Below, piece after piece: positions 24,200 through 32,161 of a stretch of 64,000 nucleotides of DNA; the first letter of the stretch is position 1; each line of letters opens with the position of its first letter. Below the pieces are notes generated by a model, which saw nothing but the letters and a program-made list of their open reading frames with translations, ran no database searches and was not told where the DNA came from. A program made the translations under genes and the position numbers. The stretch lies in contig CAYYFR010000001.1 of the NCBI GenBank assembly GCA_964470865.1, positions 74,124 to 138,123 of the forward strand, given 5' to 3'. This DNA comes from JAEUOS01 sp964470865 (GTDB lineage: Bacteria; Pseudomonadota; Gammaproteobacteria; Burkholderiales; JAEUOS01).

Positions 24200-24858
24200 T
24201 CCAGGTTTTCTTCAACCCGGCGATCGTAGCCAAGGTGTGGCCGTTCCTGCTGCAAGGGTTCGGCACCACCCTGATGCTATCGGCACTGGTGATCCCGCTG
24301 GGCTTAGCCGGTGGATTGCTGCTGGCGCTGGCCTCGACCCACGCCTCGCGCTGGATACGCGGTGGCGCGATGGTCTACGTCGACTTCTTTCGCGCCTTTC
24401 CGCCGCTGGTGCTGTTGATTTTCATTTACTTCGGGTTTCCGTTCCTGTCGATCGAAATGCCCAAGCTGGCCGCGGTGGCGCTCGGCTTCTTTCTCAACAC
24501 ATCAAGCTACTACGGCGAAATTTTCCGCGCCGGCATCGAAAGCATTGCGCGCGGGCAAATGGAAGCGGCGCTGTCAATGGGTTTGAAAAAGCGCCAAGCC
24601 TACCGCCACATCATCCTACCGCAGGCGGTAAAAAACGTGTTGCCCGATCTGGTGAGCAACACCCTGGAGGTGATCAAGCTGACAACCCTGGCCAGCGTGG
24701 TGGCCCTGCCTGAACTGCTCAACAACGCGCGCCAGGCGCAGGCGCTGACTTACAACGCCACGCCGATCGTGCTGGCGGCGCTGATGTACCTGGCACTGCT
24801 ATGGCCGATCGTGCGGCTGATGAGCCTACTGGAACACAAGCACCTGGCGACGCGCTAG
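24187..24858 (+). CDS. Amino-acid type ABC transporter permease (HisM/Q family)
   Basis: A 223-residue partner of the preceding permease, with the same topology and an EAA loop EAALSMGLKKRQAYRHIILP (about residues 121-140). I chose the ATG at 24187, inside the end of the previous gene; the frame opens at 24154 but homologues begin near METLIQVFFNP. The cluster stops here: 29 bases later the oppositely oriented racemase gene ends, and no ATP-binding protein gene follows. The system must borrow an ATPase or have lost its own. Confidence 0.9.
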   Translation: METLIQVFFNPAIVAKVWPFLLQGFGTTLMLSALVIPLGLAGGLLLALASTHASRWIRGGAMVYVDFFRAFPPLVLLIFIYFGFPFLSIEMPKLAAVALGFFLNTSSYYGEIFRAGIESIARGQMEAALSMGLKKRQAYRHIILPQAVKNVLPDLVSNTLEVIKLTTLASVVALPELLNNARQAQALTYNATPIVLAALMYLALLWPIVRLMSLLEHKHLATR

Positions 24859-24887
24859 GCGGACGGGCGCGGCGCTGCGAAACAGTG

Positions 24888-25586
24888 TCACGCCGCTTTC
24901 CTCACAAGGCCGGATTGCGCGACATTTCGCGCCAGCAGTTGGCCGAGGGCAATGCCGACCGCCGCCTGTGTAGGGTCGATCACCGGCAGGTCCAACACCT
25001 CTTCCAGCCGTGCCCGATAACGCGCCATGCCGGCGCAACCCATGATCACGACTTTCGCGCCATGCTTGGTCTTGAGCGTCATTCCAACCTCGCGCATGCG
25101 GGCGAACGTGATGTCCTCTTGCGCCAGATCGACCACGCCTATCTCGATGGCCAGGTCCTCGGCGAGTTTGTGCTCCAAGCCCAGGAGACGCACCTGGCGC
25201 TTGTGGCGCGCAATCGCGCGCGACAGGATGGAGATCACACCGAATCGGTCCGCGGTCGCCGCCGCCGTCAAGTAGGCACACTCCGCGCTGCCGTAGACCG
25301 GGCAATCGAGCGTCTCGCGCATGGCGTGAAAGCCAGGGTCGGAAAAGCAGGCCAGCACGACTGCGGCGGATGCGCGCCGCTGCGGATGCGCCTCGAAATA
25401 AGCAATCAGTTTTTCGCTGATGCCGTCCACATGTGCCTGCGACTCGATCCCGGGCGGACCGCTTGGCAGCGTGTCGCATTCGATCGTCGCGCCGCCCGCG
25501 ACTCGAAAGGGTTCAAGCGCCAGGCTGATATGGTCGGTCACCGCCCGGGTGCTGTTCGGGTTGATCACGAAAATGGTTTGCGTCAT
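24888..25586 (-). CDS. Asp/Glu/hydantoin racemase family protein
   Basis: A 232-residue racemase. The two catalytic cysteines sit in LACFSDPG (Cys80) and IMGCAGMARY (Cys184), the motifs of hydantoin and allantoin racemases of the Asp/Glu racemase superfamily. Such an enzyme would let both enantiomers of a 5-substituted hydantoin reach a D-selective hydantoinase and carbamoylase, and the convergent position beside that set supports this. Allantoin racemase is the main alternative, notable because a ureidoglycine aminotransferase lies at 1794. It precedes no gene in its own direction and follows the flavin reductase gene by 18 bp, so those two form an operon. Confidence 0.87.
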   Translation of the reverse strand: MTQTIFVINPNSTRAVTDHISLALEPFRVAGGATIECDTLPSGPPGIESQAHVDGISEKLIAYFEAHPQRRASAAVVLACFSDPGFHAMRETLDCPVYGSAECAYLTAAATADRFGVISILSRAIARHKRQVRLLGLEHKLAEDLAIEIGVVDLAQEDITFARMREVGMTLKTKHGAKVVIMGCAGMARYRARLEEVLDLPVIDPTQAAVGIALGQLLARNVAQSGLVRKAA

Positions 25587-25604
25587 GCTGCTCTCCTGGG
25601 TTTG

Positions 25605-26237
25605 CTAAGTGCGGCCGGCCGCCGCCATGCGCTCGAGATAGGCGTTGGCTTCGAGGCCAAAACGGTCATTGGTGCGGGCGTACTGGTTGGCGAACAATCG
25701 TCCGACCGGATGGTAGTTGTCCATTTTCACCCGCAAGGTCACCGGGTCAATCAATTCGTCACGCACATGCAAATGCCGCACCTGGCCGATCAGCAGGTGA
25801 CGGGTGTCGATATCGATGCGGCTGTGCAGCGTGCATTCCAGCGCGGCCGGTGCTTCAGCCAGGCGCGGCGGCTTCACCTGCGCCGAAGGCTCGCAAGTGA
25901 AGCCGACCATGTCGATCTCGCTCACTGTTGCCGGGTAGTCGACCGAACAGGCGTGCATCTTTTCCGCGATCGCCTCGTCCACCAGATTGACCACGAATTC
26001 ACCCGATTCGCCGATGTTGCGTGCACTGTCCTTCATCGCTCCGGAGTCGCGGTCCTCGATGCTGACGATCACGATCGGCGGCTCGTCGCCCATGACGTTG
26101 AAAAAGCTGAATGGGGCGGCGTTGACCACGCCGGCCGCGTTAACGCTGGTGATGAGCGCGATCGGCCGCGGCACCACCAGGCCCACCAGCAGCTTGTAGC
26201 GCCTGGCACGGTCGAGTTCGGCGAAATTCCATTGCAT
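25605..26237 (-). CDS. Flavin reductase family (FMN-binding split barrel) protein
   Basis: A 210-residue flavin-binding split-barrel protein. YKLLVGLVVPRPIALITSV near the N-terminus, APFSFFNVMGDEPPIVIVSI, and FVVNLVDE are typical, as is the C-terminal HPVGRLFANQYARTND. Members reduce FMN with NAD(P)H for a two-component monooxygenase or carry FMN themselves. The divergent ABM-domain gene 138 bp away might be part of the same oxidative chemistry, but no classical monooxygenase component is present. It is first in a two-gene operon with the racemase. Confidence 0.85.
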   Translation of the reverse strand: MQWNFAELDRARRYKLLVGLVVPRPIALITSVNAAGVVNAAPFSFFNVMGDEPPIVIVSIEDRDSGAMKDSARNIGESGEFVVNLVDEAIAEKMHACSVDYPATVSEIDMVGFTCEPSAQVKPPRLAEAPAALECTLHSRIDIDTRHLLIGQVRHLHVRDELIDPVTLRVKMDNYHPVGRLFANQYARTNDRFGLEANAYLERMAAAGRT

Positions 26238-26352
26238 GAAGGCATGCCCTGATTGGAGTGACTGTGATTGTACTGTCGGCTCGACTGTACCCGCGCCATC
26301 GATATCTACGTATCATTGCCTGTGCGGCGCGTCGTGGCGTGCTGCGGCCTTG

Positions 26353-26360
26353 TCAAACTT
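26353..26360. promoter_or_regulatory. TCAAACTT element before the ABM gene
   Basis: TCAAACTT, the inverse of AAGTTTGA at 15935 and 20014, lies 16 bp before the ATG at 26376, within the divergent region shared with the flavin reductase gene. It is the third occurrence of the core in a promoter region of this island. Confidence 0.25.
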
Positions 26361-26375
26361 CATCAGGAAACCGCC

Positions 26376-27005
26376 ATGCTCGCCCTGTTTTTCGAAGTCT
26401 GCCCGCGCCCGGGCATGATGCAGCGCTATCTTGACATCGCCGCGGCAATGCGCCCGCTTCTCGATCAATCCGGCGGCTGCCAGTTCATCGACCGCTTCGA
26501 GAGCCTCGACCGCGAAGGCTGGCTGCTGTCGTACCAGATCTGGCGCGACGAGGCGGCCATGACGGCGTGGCGCGTGCACGGCGGGCACCATCAGGCGCAA
26601 ACCGCTGGCCGCCACGAGGTATTTGCGGACTATCGGCTGCGGGTGGCCCAAGTGGTGCGCGAAGAGGCGCCCGGCAAGCCGGCCTGGCAGCCGCAGCGGC
26701 TCAACACCTGGAACGACCCGGCCGTCAAACCGCCGCGGTATATGGTGGTGGCCGATTCAAGTGCCCGGATCGATACGCTTGGCGCGGCGCCAGTGGAGCG
26801 TTATGCAAGCCTGTACCGGCCCGGCAAGTTCGCCCAAGTGGCCACTGTTGGCAGCGTTGCGCATGCGCTGGACATGACCGAAGTGTGTCGTGAAGGCGGC
26901 CCGATCGACACCTTCCGCATCTGCGAAGTGGAACGCGACTACGGCATGTTCGAGCGCTCCGAGGCGCCGCAATACTACGCAGCAGTGGCGCGTCCGGCGC
27001 CGTAG
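26376..27005 (+). CDS. ABM-domain (antibiotic biosynthesis monooxygenase-like) protein
   Basis: A 209-residue cytoplasmic protein. Residues 1-95 are an ABM dimeric alpha-beta barrel (MLALFFEVCPRPGMMQRYLD; FESLDREGWLLSYQIWRD; HGGHHQAQTAGRHEVFADYR), a cofactor-free fold used by small monooxygenases, haem-degrading enzymes and sugar isomerases. The C-terminal half (VVADSSARIDTL to EVERDYGMFER) looks like a second, diverged domain and is not something I recognise. The ATG at 26376 has AGGAAA upstream. The longer frame from 26268 overlaps the shared promoter region. Only five bases separate its stop from the palindromic element at 27010. Confidence 0.78.
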   Translation: MLALFFEVCPRPGMMQRYLDIAAAMRPLLDQSGGCQFIDRFESLDREGWLLSYQIWRDEAAMTAWRVHGGHHQAQTAGRHEVFADYRLRVAQVVREEAPGKPAWQPQRLNTWNDPAVKPPRYMVVADSSARIDTLGAAPVERYASLYRPGKFAQVATVGSVAHALDMTEVCREGGPIDTFRICEVERDYGMFERSEAPQYYAAVARPAP

Positions 27006-27009
27006 AGGC

Positions 27010-27177
27010 TAGCAGCCTGTCGGACTTGGGGCGTCGAAAGCGGAAATCGGCCCCAGCGACGACAGTTTTTGCCGCATTCGCCGCCCCACAACCCGGCTAT
27101 GGGGCAAGAAGGCGGTGAAAAATGGACCGCTGCGGTCGATTTTCTCACCGACGATTCCCAAGTCCGACAGGCTGCTA
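27010..27177. mobile_element. 168-bp palindromic MITE-like element
   Basis: Both ends carry a perfect 21-bp inverted repeat beginning TAGCAGCCTGTCGGACTTGG (27010-27030 and 27157-27177). The interior is also an imperfect inverted repeat, for example TTTTTGCCGC near 27065 against GGCGGTGAAAAA near 27111, so the whole unit can fold into one long hairpin. It has no open reading frame of its own and fills the space between two convergent genes. TA at each outer edge suggests a TA target. The right end supplies the stop codon of scpA, and the hairpin could act as a two-way terminator. Confidence 0.75.
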
Positions 27178-28038
27178 ACTTGGCGTATACGACAGGCGCA
27201 CGTAGATCGGCGCATAGGGCTCGGCCTGGGTCATGTCGACCAGGCCTTCGCGGATCAGCTCGAGCAGCGCCAGGAAGTGTACGACCGCCACTTGTACGGA
27301 AACGCTGGCCGCGAACATCTCGGTGAACTCGACGAAACGCTGGCCCGCGAGGCGCCGCAGCATCAGGCTCATGTGTTCACGCACGGACAATTCGGCCCGC
27401 CCGATACGATGATGCTGGGTCAGCTTGGCGCGCCGCACCACATCCAGCCAGGCCAGGCGCAGGTCTTCGGCGTCAACCTTGGGCAGGGCCACTGCGAAGC
27501 TCTCTTCCAATGCCACCTGCACCGGCCAGAATTCGCGCCCCAGTTGCGGCAAGGCATCGAGCTCCCGGGCGGCGCGTTTGATGCGCTCATACTCCAGCAG
27601 GCGCCGCACCAGTTCGGCGCGCGGATCCTCGACCTCGCCGGATTCTTCCGACTTGCGCACCGGCAACAGCATGCGCGACTTGATCTCGATCAGGAGCGCG
27701 GCCATCAGCAGGTACTCGGCCGCCAGTTCCAGGTTGGTGCCGCGAATCTGCTCGACATACTCAAGGTACTGCGCCGTCACGCGCGCCATCGGGATATCGA
27801 GAATATTGAAGTTCTGACGCCGAATCAGGTACAAGAGCAGATCTAGCGGCCCTTCGAACGTATCGAGAAAAACCTCGAGCGCATCCGGCGGAATGTACAG
27901 ATCGCGCGGCAGCTCCAGCATCGGCTCGCCGTACAGGCGCGCAATACGCGCGGCCTCGGGCGCGGCCAGGACCGGCTGAGTCATTGCCAGCGGCGCGGCT
28001 TGTGGACGGACATCTTCGACAACAGCTTCTGCGCTCAT
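27175..28038 (-). CDS. scpA: Segregation and condensation protein A
   Basis: A 287-residue kleisin, the ScpA subunit that bridges Smc heads with ScpB in chromosome condensation. DTFEGPLDLLLYLIRRQNFNI (split as DTFEGPLDLLLYLI at about residue 58) and MAALLIEIKSRMLLPV are the N-terminal Smc-binding signature; the C-terminal winged-helix part includes LALLELIREGLVDMTQ. Its TAG stop codon is read from the last three bases of the MITE-like element, so the native C-terminus has been altered after APIYVRLSYTPS. It follows the DUF3460 gene by 18 bp, a usual betaproteobacterial pair. No scpB is in the window. Confidence 0.92.
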   Translation of the reverse strand: MSAEAVVEDVRPQAAPLAMTQPVLAAPEAARIARLYGEPMLELPRDLYIPPDALEVFLDTFEGPLDLLLYLIRRQNFNILDIPMARVTAQYLEYVEQIRGTNLELAAEYLLMAALLIEIKSRMLLPVRKSEESGEVEDPRAELVRRLLEYERIKRAARELDALPQLGREFWPVQVALEESFAVALPKVDAEDLRLAWLDVVRRAKLTQHHRIGRAELSVREHMSLMLRRLAGQRFVEFTEMFAASVSVQVAVVHFLALLELIREGLVDMTQAEPYAPIYVRLSYTPS

Positions 28039-28056
28039 GCTTCTTTTCGCACAGGA

Positions 28057-28239
28057 TCAGGTTTTGGTCTGATAGACATACGGCTGCTGCGGCACACGGG
28101 CATCGGCGAGTTGCTGCGCCTCGCCCGCGTCCTGCGGGCAATCCCACAACAAAGCACGGCCCTGCTTTTGCGCGGCAGCAAGCCCGGGGCTTTTCGCGTG
28201 CAGTTCACGAATGAACAAAGTGATATCAGATTCGTACAT
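28057..28239 (-). CDS. DUF3460 family protein
   Basis: A 60-residue soluble protein matching DUF3460, a small family restricted to betaproteobacteria. The start MYESDITLFIRELHAKSPG, the core QKQGRALLWD and the end PQQPYVYQ are all typical. I chose the ATG at 28239 from these family ends; the frame is open to 28464 but that part overlaps the rhodanese-ChrB gene. It lies 18 bp upstream of scpA and probably shares its promoter. No function has been shown for the family. Confidence 0.85.
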   Translation of the reverse strand: MYESDITLFIRELHAKSPGLAAAQKQGRALLWDCPQDAGEAQQLADARVPQQPYVYQTKT

Positions 28240-28415
28240 ATGGTGTGCCTCTGGCTTGTGGCCACAATCTATAGCGTATTGTAGCGCAGTTGCGGGGCTT
28301 GGCGAATCAGCGTATCTTCGCATCATCGGGATGTCAGCGGACTCCCGTCGGCCCTGTAACTCTGGCCGCGACGGTGTCCCGTCCAAGCTCCGCGTTGTTC
28401 GCTTGGGAGTAATCC

Positions 28416-29255
28416 ATGGACACCACACCCGCACAATCCTTGCATGCCGTTTCAGCCACCGCATTGAATGCGCTGCTGGGCGGCGCGCAATCCCCCCGGC
28501 TTCTGGACGTTCGCAAGGCAGCCGCCTTCGACGCGGCCGAATTCACCCTGCCCGCTGCGCTGCGCTGTGCGCCGGAGCAGGTGCCGGACCAGTTCGATCG
28601 CTTGCGCGGCAAACAGGTCGTCACCTGCTGCGTGCATGGACACCAGGTCAGCCAGAACGCGGCACAAACACTGCGAGAGGCCGGCATCGATGCCCGCTTC
28701 CTGGCAGACGGCATCGAGGGCTGGCACGACGCCGGCCTGCCGACCATGCGCAAGCTGACCGATTGCGGCGTGCCCGCCACGTTCGGGCAACCCAGCCGTT
28801 GGATCACCCGTGAACGCCCGAAGATCGATCGCATCGCCTGCCCCTGGCTGATCCGGCGCTTCATCGACCCGGATGCGCAGTTCTTCTACGTCCCGGCCGA
28901 CCAGGTGAGTGACCGCGCCGTGAGCCTGAACGCGATCGCCTATGACGTGCCTGGCGTGCGTTTTTCGCATCGCGCCGACGCATGCAGTTTCGATGCCTTC
29001 ATTGCCGATTTCGGCCTGCGTGATTCGGGCCTCGATTCGCTGGCGGCCATTGTGCGCGGCGCCGATACCGGCCAACCCGACTTGACACCGCAATCCGCCG
29101 GACTGCTCGCGATCTCACTTGGGCTCTCGGTGAATTTCCACGATGACGATGCCATGCTTGAACAAGGCATGGTCGTCTACGACGCACTATATGCTTGGCT
29201 CAAGACGGCGGCCAGCGAGGTCCACAATGCCGACCTCTTCGGGGAAAACCCATGA
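28416..29255 (+). CDS. chrB: Rhodanese-ChrB fusion, chromate resistance
   Basis: A 279-residue two-domain protein. Residues about 10-112 form a rhodanese domain with the active-site loop CCVHGHQVSQ (reactive Cys72 or Cys71) and a GIEGWHDAGLPT end. Residues about 128-275 are the C-terminal ChrB domain, recognised by RERPKIDRIACPWLIRRFID. ChrB proteins sense chromate or help its reduction; the N-terminal regulatory part of classical ChrB is replaced here by a rhodanese. Its stop overlaps the chrA start by ATGA, so both are co-translated. Confidence 0.85.
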   Translation: MDTTPAQSLHAVSATALNALLGGAQSPRLLDVRKAAAFDAAEFTLPAALRCAPEQVPDQFDRLRGKQVVTCCVHGHQVSQNAAQTLREAGIDARFLADGIEGWHDAGLPTMRKLTDCGVPATFGQPSRWITRERPKIDRIACPWLIRRFIDPDAQFFYVPADQVSDRAVSLNAIAYDVPGVRFSHRADACSFDAFIADFGLRDSGLDSLAAIVRGADTGQPDLTPQSAGLLAISLGLSVNFHDDDAMLEQGMVVYDALYAWLKTAASEVHNADLFGENP

Positions 29256-30583
29256 GCGAGCCAAACACCACTCCCCCAGCGCCGGTCACATTGGCCGAAG
29301 CCTTTCGCTATTGGCTGAGACTGGGCTTTATCAGCTTCGGCGGCCCGGCAGGACAAATCGCGATCATGCATACCGACCTGGTCGAGAACAAGCGCTGGAT
29401 TTCGGAAAAGCGCTTCTTGCACGCTCTCAATTACTGCATGGTGCTGCCAGGTCCCGAGGCGCAACAACTGGCAACCTACATCGGCTGGCTGATGCATCGC
29501 ACCTGGGGCGGCATCATCGCAGGCGGCCTGTTCGTCCTGCCATCGCTCATTATCCTGATCGCGCTATCGTGGATCTACATGGCCTACGGCAACCTGCCGG
29601 TGGTGGCCGGTATCCTCTACGGCATCAAGCCGGCGGTTACTGCGATCGTGCTGCACGCCGCCTGGCGCATCGGTTCGCGTGCGCTGAAAAACGCCTGGCT
29701 GTGGGGCATCGCCGCAGCCGCCTTCGTTGCGATCTTCGCCCTGAAAGTGCCCTTCCCGGTGATCGTGATCGTAGCCGGCCTGATCGGCTGGGCCGGTGGC
29801 AAATTCCTGCCGCAACGCTTCGCCCTCGGTGGCGGTCACAACGCGTCGCAAAAATCCTATGGTGCCGCGCTCATTGACGACCACACGCCGACGCCCGCGC
29901 ATGCCAGATTCGCCTGGCCCCGGCTGTGGTTACTGGCGCTGGCGGGCGTGGTCCTGTGGGGCGGTGCAATGGCGCTGCTGTTCAATAGCAACAGCGTGCT
30001 GGCGACCATGGGCTGGTTTTTCACCAAGGCAGCGCTCCTTACCTTCGGTGGCGCCTATGCGGTGCTGCCCTATGTTTTCCAGGGAGCCGTTGAACAGCAC
30101 CAGTGGCTTACGGCAGGCCAGATGATCGATGGACTGGCGCTTGGCGAAACCACACCCGGTCCCTTGATCATGGTGGTCGCCTTCGTCGGCTTTGTGGGTG
30201 GCTGGAGTGGCGCGCTGTTCGGCCCCGCCGCGCTGCCGCTGGCCGGAACCGCAGCGGCCGGCGTGGTCACCTGGTTCACCTTCCTGCCTTCCTTCCTGTT
30301 CATTCTTGCCGGCGGCCCGCTGGTGGAATCGACCCACGGCAATCTCAAGTTCACCGCGCCGCTCACCGCCATCAGCGCGGCGGTTGTCGGGGTGATTCTC
30401 AATCTTGCCTTGTTCTTCGGCTATCACGTGTTCTGGCCAAAGGGCCTGGATGCCGGCACCGAATGGTTCGCGTTAGGTCTCGGATTGGCAGCAGTCATCG
30501 CCCTGTTCCGCCTTAAGGTCGGGATGATTCCCCTGATCGCCGGGGCCGGCGCCTTGGGCCTTGCCTACTCGCTTCTGCGCTGA
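29252..30583 (+). CDS. chrA: Chromate transporter ChrA, long-chain form
   Basis: A 443-residue inner-membrane exporter made of two homologous halves of the CHR family. The first half opens with LRLGFISFGGPAGQIAIMH and PGPEAQQLATYIGW; the second repeats the pattern as FFTKAALLTFGGAYAVLPYV and GETTPGPLIMVVAFVGFVGG. About ten transmembrane helices are visible. The protein extrudes chromate, driven by the proton motive force. The ATG at 29252 overlaps the end of the rhodanese-ChrB gene. A strong hairpin at 30679 separates it from the convergent formate dehydrogenase operon. Confidence 0.93.
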   Translation: MSEPNTTPPAPVTLAEAFRYWLRLGFISFGGPAGQIAIMHTDLVENKRWISEKRFLHALNYCMVLPGPEAQQLATYIGWLMHRTWGGIIAGGLFVLPSLIILIALSWIYMAYGNLPVVAGILYGIKPAVTAIVLHAAWRIGSRALKNAWLWGIAAAAFVAIFALKVPFPVIVIVAGLIGWAGGKFLPQRFALGGGHNASQKSYGAALIDDHTPTPAHARFAWPRLWLLALAGVVLWGGAMALLFNSNSVLATMGWFFTKAALLTFGGAYAVLPYVFQGAVEQHQWLTAGQMIDGLALGETTPGPLIMVVAFVGFVGGWSGALFGPAALPLAGTAAAGVVTWFTFLPSFLFILAGGPLVESTHGNLKFTAPLTAISAAVVGVILNLALFFGYHVFWPKGLDAGTEWFALGLGLAAVIALFRLKVGMIPLIAGAGALGLAYSLLR

Positions 30584-30671
30584 AGACCTGGCGCACTCGA
30601 AAACGACGCCTGCCCCGCTGCCGTGGGCACGCGACAGGCCCGCGCGCGGCGTGCTTGAACATGGCCCACTA

Positions 30672-30698
30672 AACGAAATCGCCGCCCTCGGGCGGCGA
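30672..30698 (-). terminator. Terminator of the formate dehydrogenase operon
   Basis: TCGCCGCCC (30679-30687) and GGGCGGCGA (30690-30698) form a perfect 9-bp stem around two bases. Read on the minus strand it is followed by TTTCGTTT, which fits an intrinsic terminator just after the last gene of the operon. It may also stop chrA transcripts, less efficiently. Confidence 0.7.
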
Positions 30699-30715
30699 CT
30701 CTCAGTGTGCCGTGC

Positions 30716-31048
30716 TTACTTTTTTGCGGCGACCGGGCCTGGTACCGGGGCGGGCGTGACAGGGGCAGGCGTGAAAGGGGCTGCCGCGGTTACGGGTGGC
30801 GGTGGCTGGATACCGCTGCCCAGCACCGGCTTGAATTCCTTGCCCTCGGCCTTGACCTTGGCCGCGTAATTGGCGACGGCCTTGTCTTCGTACTTCGCCT
30901 GCAGTTCCGCACCCTTCTGCTTGGCTGCCGCATCCTTCTGCTTGGCTTCTTCAGCCTTGACCGGGTCGACCGGCGGCGGCGGCGGCAACTTTGCGCTGGC
31001 TTGCGCGGCGAAAACCGCGATTGCAACAGCTGCGATTCGGGCTTTCAT
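30716..31048 (-). CDS. Pro/Ala/Lys-rich exported protein of the formate dehydrogenase operon
   Basis: A 110-residue protein with a signal peptide (MKARIAAVAIAVFAAQASA). The mature part is KLPPPPPVDPVKAEEAKQKD, then a charged helix of Lys, Glu and Ala, then a C-terminal run of Pro, Ala and Thr. No known domain, cysteine or haem motif is present. Its start overlaps the stop of the cytochrome b subunit gene by ATGA, so it is the last member of the fdh operon. A role in assembly or anchoring of the periplasmic enzyme is a guess. Confidence 0.75.
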   Translation of the reverse strand: MKARIAAVAIAVFAAQASAKLPPPPPVDPVKAEEAKQKDAAAKQKGAELQAKYEDKAVANYAAKVKAEGKEFKPVLGSGIQPPPPVTAAAPFTPAPVTPAPVPGPVAAKK

Positions 31049-32145
31049 GCGCTTTTCTCCTTGGCTTGTGGCGCACCGGCCGGTATCGGGCCCGCACCTG
31101 ATGCAACCGGCGCTGCAGCGCCATGCTTGAGTTCGTCGTACCAGTCTTCGTGATGCTCCTTGGCCCAGGCTTCGTCGACATAGCCGGTCTTCATCGCGTT
31201 GAATGCACCTTCCACGCCTACAGTACCCATGTAGATGTGCCCCGCCGCCATGCACATCATGAGCACGGAAGCACCCACGTGAACAATGTTGGCCAACTGC
31301 ATTGCCGCCCGGCCCTGCTCGAAATTCGGAAAGTTGAGAACCAGCCCGGAAGCGCTGACAGTCACACCCAAACCCAGCAGGCCTACCCAAAACCAGATTT
31401 TTTCACCTGCATTGAAACGCCCCGACGGCACATGCTGGTCGGAAAACAGGCCGCCGGCCTTGCGCATCCAGACCATGTCCTGAATCTTCGGCCAGTTGTC
31501 GCGCAAAAACGTGAAGAAAAGCACGATGACGGCGAGTGAAAAAACCGGGCCGACGAAATTGTGCAGGTTCTTGCACAGCATGGTGAGCCAGGCAAACAGG
31601 GTGTGCCCGATGACCGGCAGCAACACAAACTTGCCAAACAGCATCACCAGGCCGCTTATGGCGAGAATCGAGAATGTGATGGCCACCGTCCAGTGCATGC
31701 TGCGTTCGAAAACATTGAAACGCTGCATGCGGCGCCCGGTAGGCGACGCCTTCAAACCCATGGTGCCGCGCCACATGAAAAACAGGGCGCATGCCGCGAG
31801 TGCCCCGGCAAGCAAGAGCCCGCCTAGCGGGATCAACTGGTTGTTGCGTTGCTGGCGCCAGGTTTCGCCACCGGACTGCATCAGAACGCCCGCTTCGACG
31901 CCGCGTGTGGAAGTGAAGTGCTCTTTTTCGGAGCGCACATCACGCCACATCGGTGCATTGTTGCCGGGCTGCTGTTGTTGACGTTGCGCCTGCTCGGAAG
32001 CGTTGGGATTGAGCACAGAATCAAAGGTCTGGGCGCCCTTCGGCGCCTGGGTTTGCGCCATGCTGGCGCCGGTGGCCAGCGCCAGGAAAAACACAGCCAA
32101 CCACAGCATGAAGCGTGTGACGCCAGTCGAAATTGAATCATTCAT
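31045..32145 (-). CDS. fdhC: Formate dehydrogenase gamma subunit (cytochrome b)
   Basis: A 366-residue membrane subunit. A signal-like N-terminus (MLWLAVFFLALATGASMAQ) is followed by a roughly 70-residue polar region and a helix near residue 105. The cytochrome b556 core then begins with haem-ligand candidates in ERSMHWTVAITF, CKNLHNFVGPVF, and NIVHVGASVLMM/AAGHIYMG. It passes electrons from the FdhAB dimer to quinone at the inner membrane. Codon positions and the RBS before ATG 32145 (AGGAGAAAC) fit. The long periplasmic N-terminal extension is larger than that of E. coli FdoI/FdnI but common in betaproteobacterial FDH gamma chains. Confidence 0.9.
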   Translation of the reverse strand: MNDSISTGVTRFMLWLAVFFLALATGASMAQTQAPKGAQTFDSVLNPNASEQAQRQQQQPGNNAPMWRDVRSEKEHFTSTRGVEAGVLMQSGGETWRQQRNNQLIPLGGLLLAGALAACALFFMWRGTMGLKASPTGRRMQRFNVFERSMHWTVAITFSILAISGLVMLFGKFVLLPVIGHTLFAWLTMLCKNLHNFVGPVFSLAVIVLFFTFLRDNWPKIQDMVWMRKAGGLFSDQHVPSGRFNAGEKIWFWVGLLGLGVTVSASGLVLNFPNFEQGRAAMQLANIVHVGASVLMMCMAAGHIYMGTVGVEGAFNAMKTGYVDEAWAKEHHEDWYDELKHGAAAPVASGAGPIPAGAPQAKEKSA

Positions 32146-32161
32146 GCCGTGTTTCTCCTTG

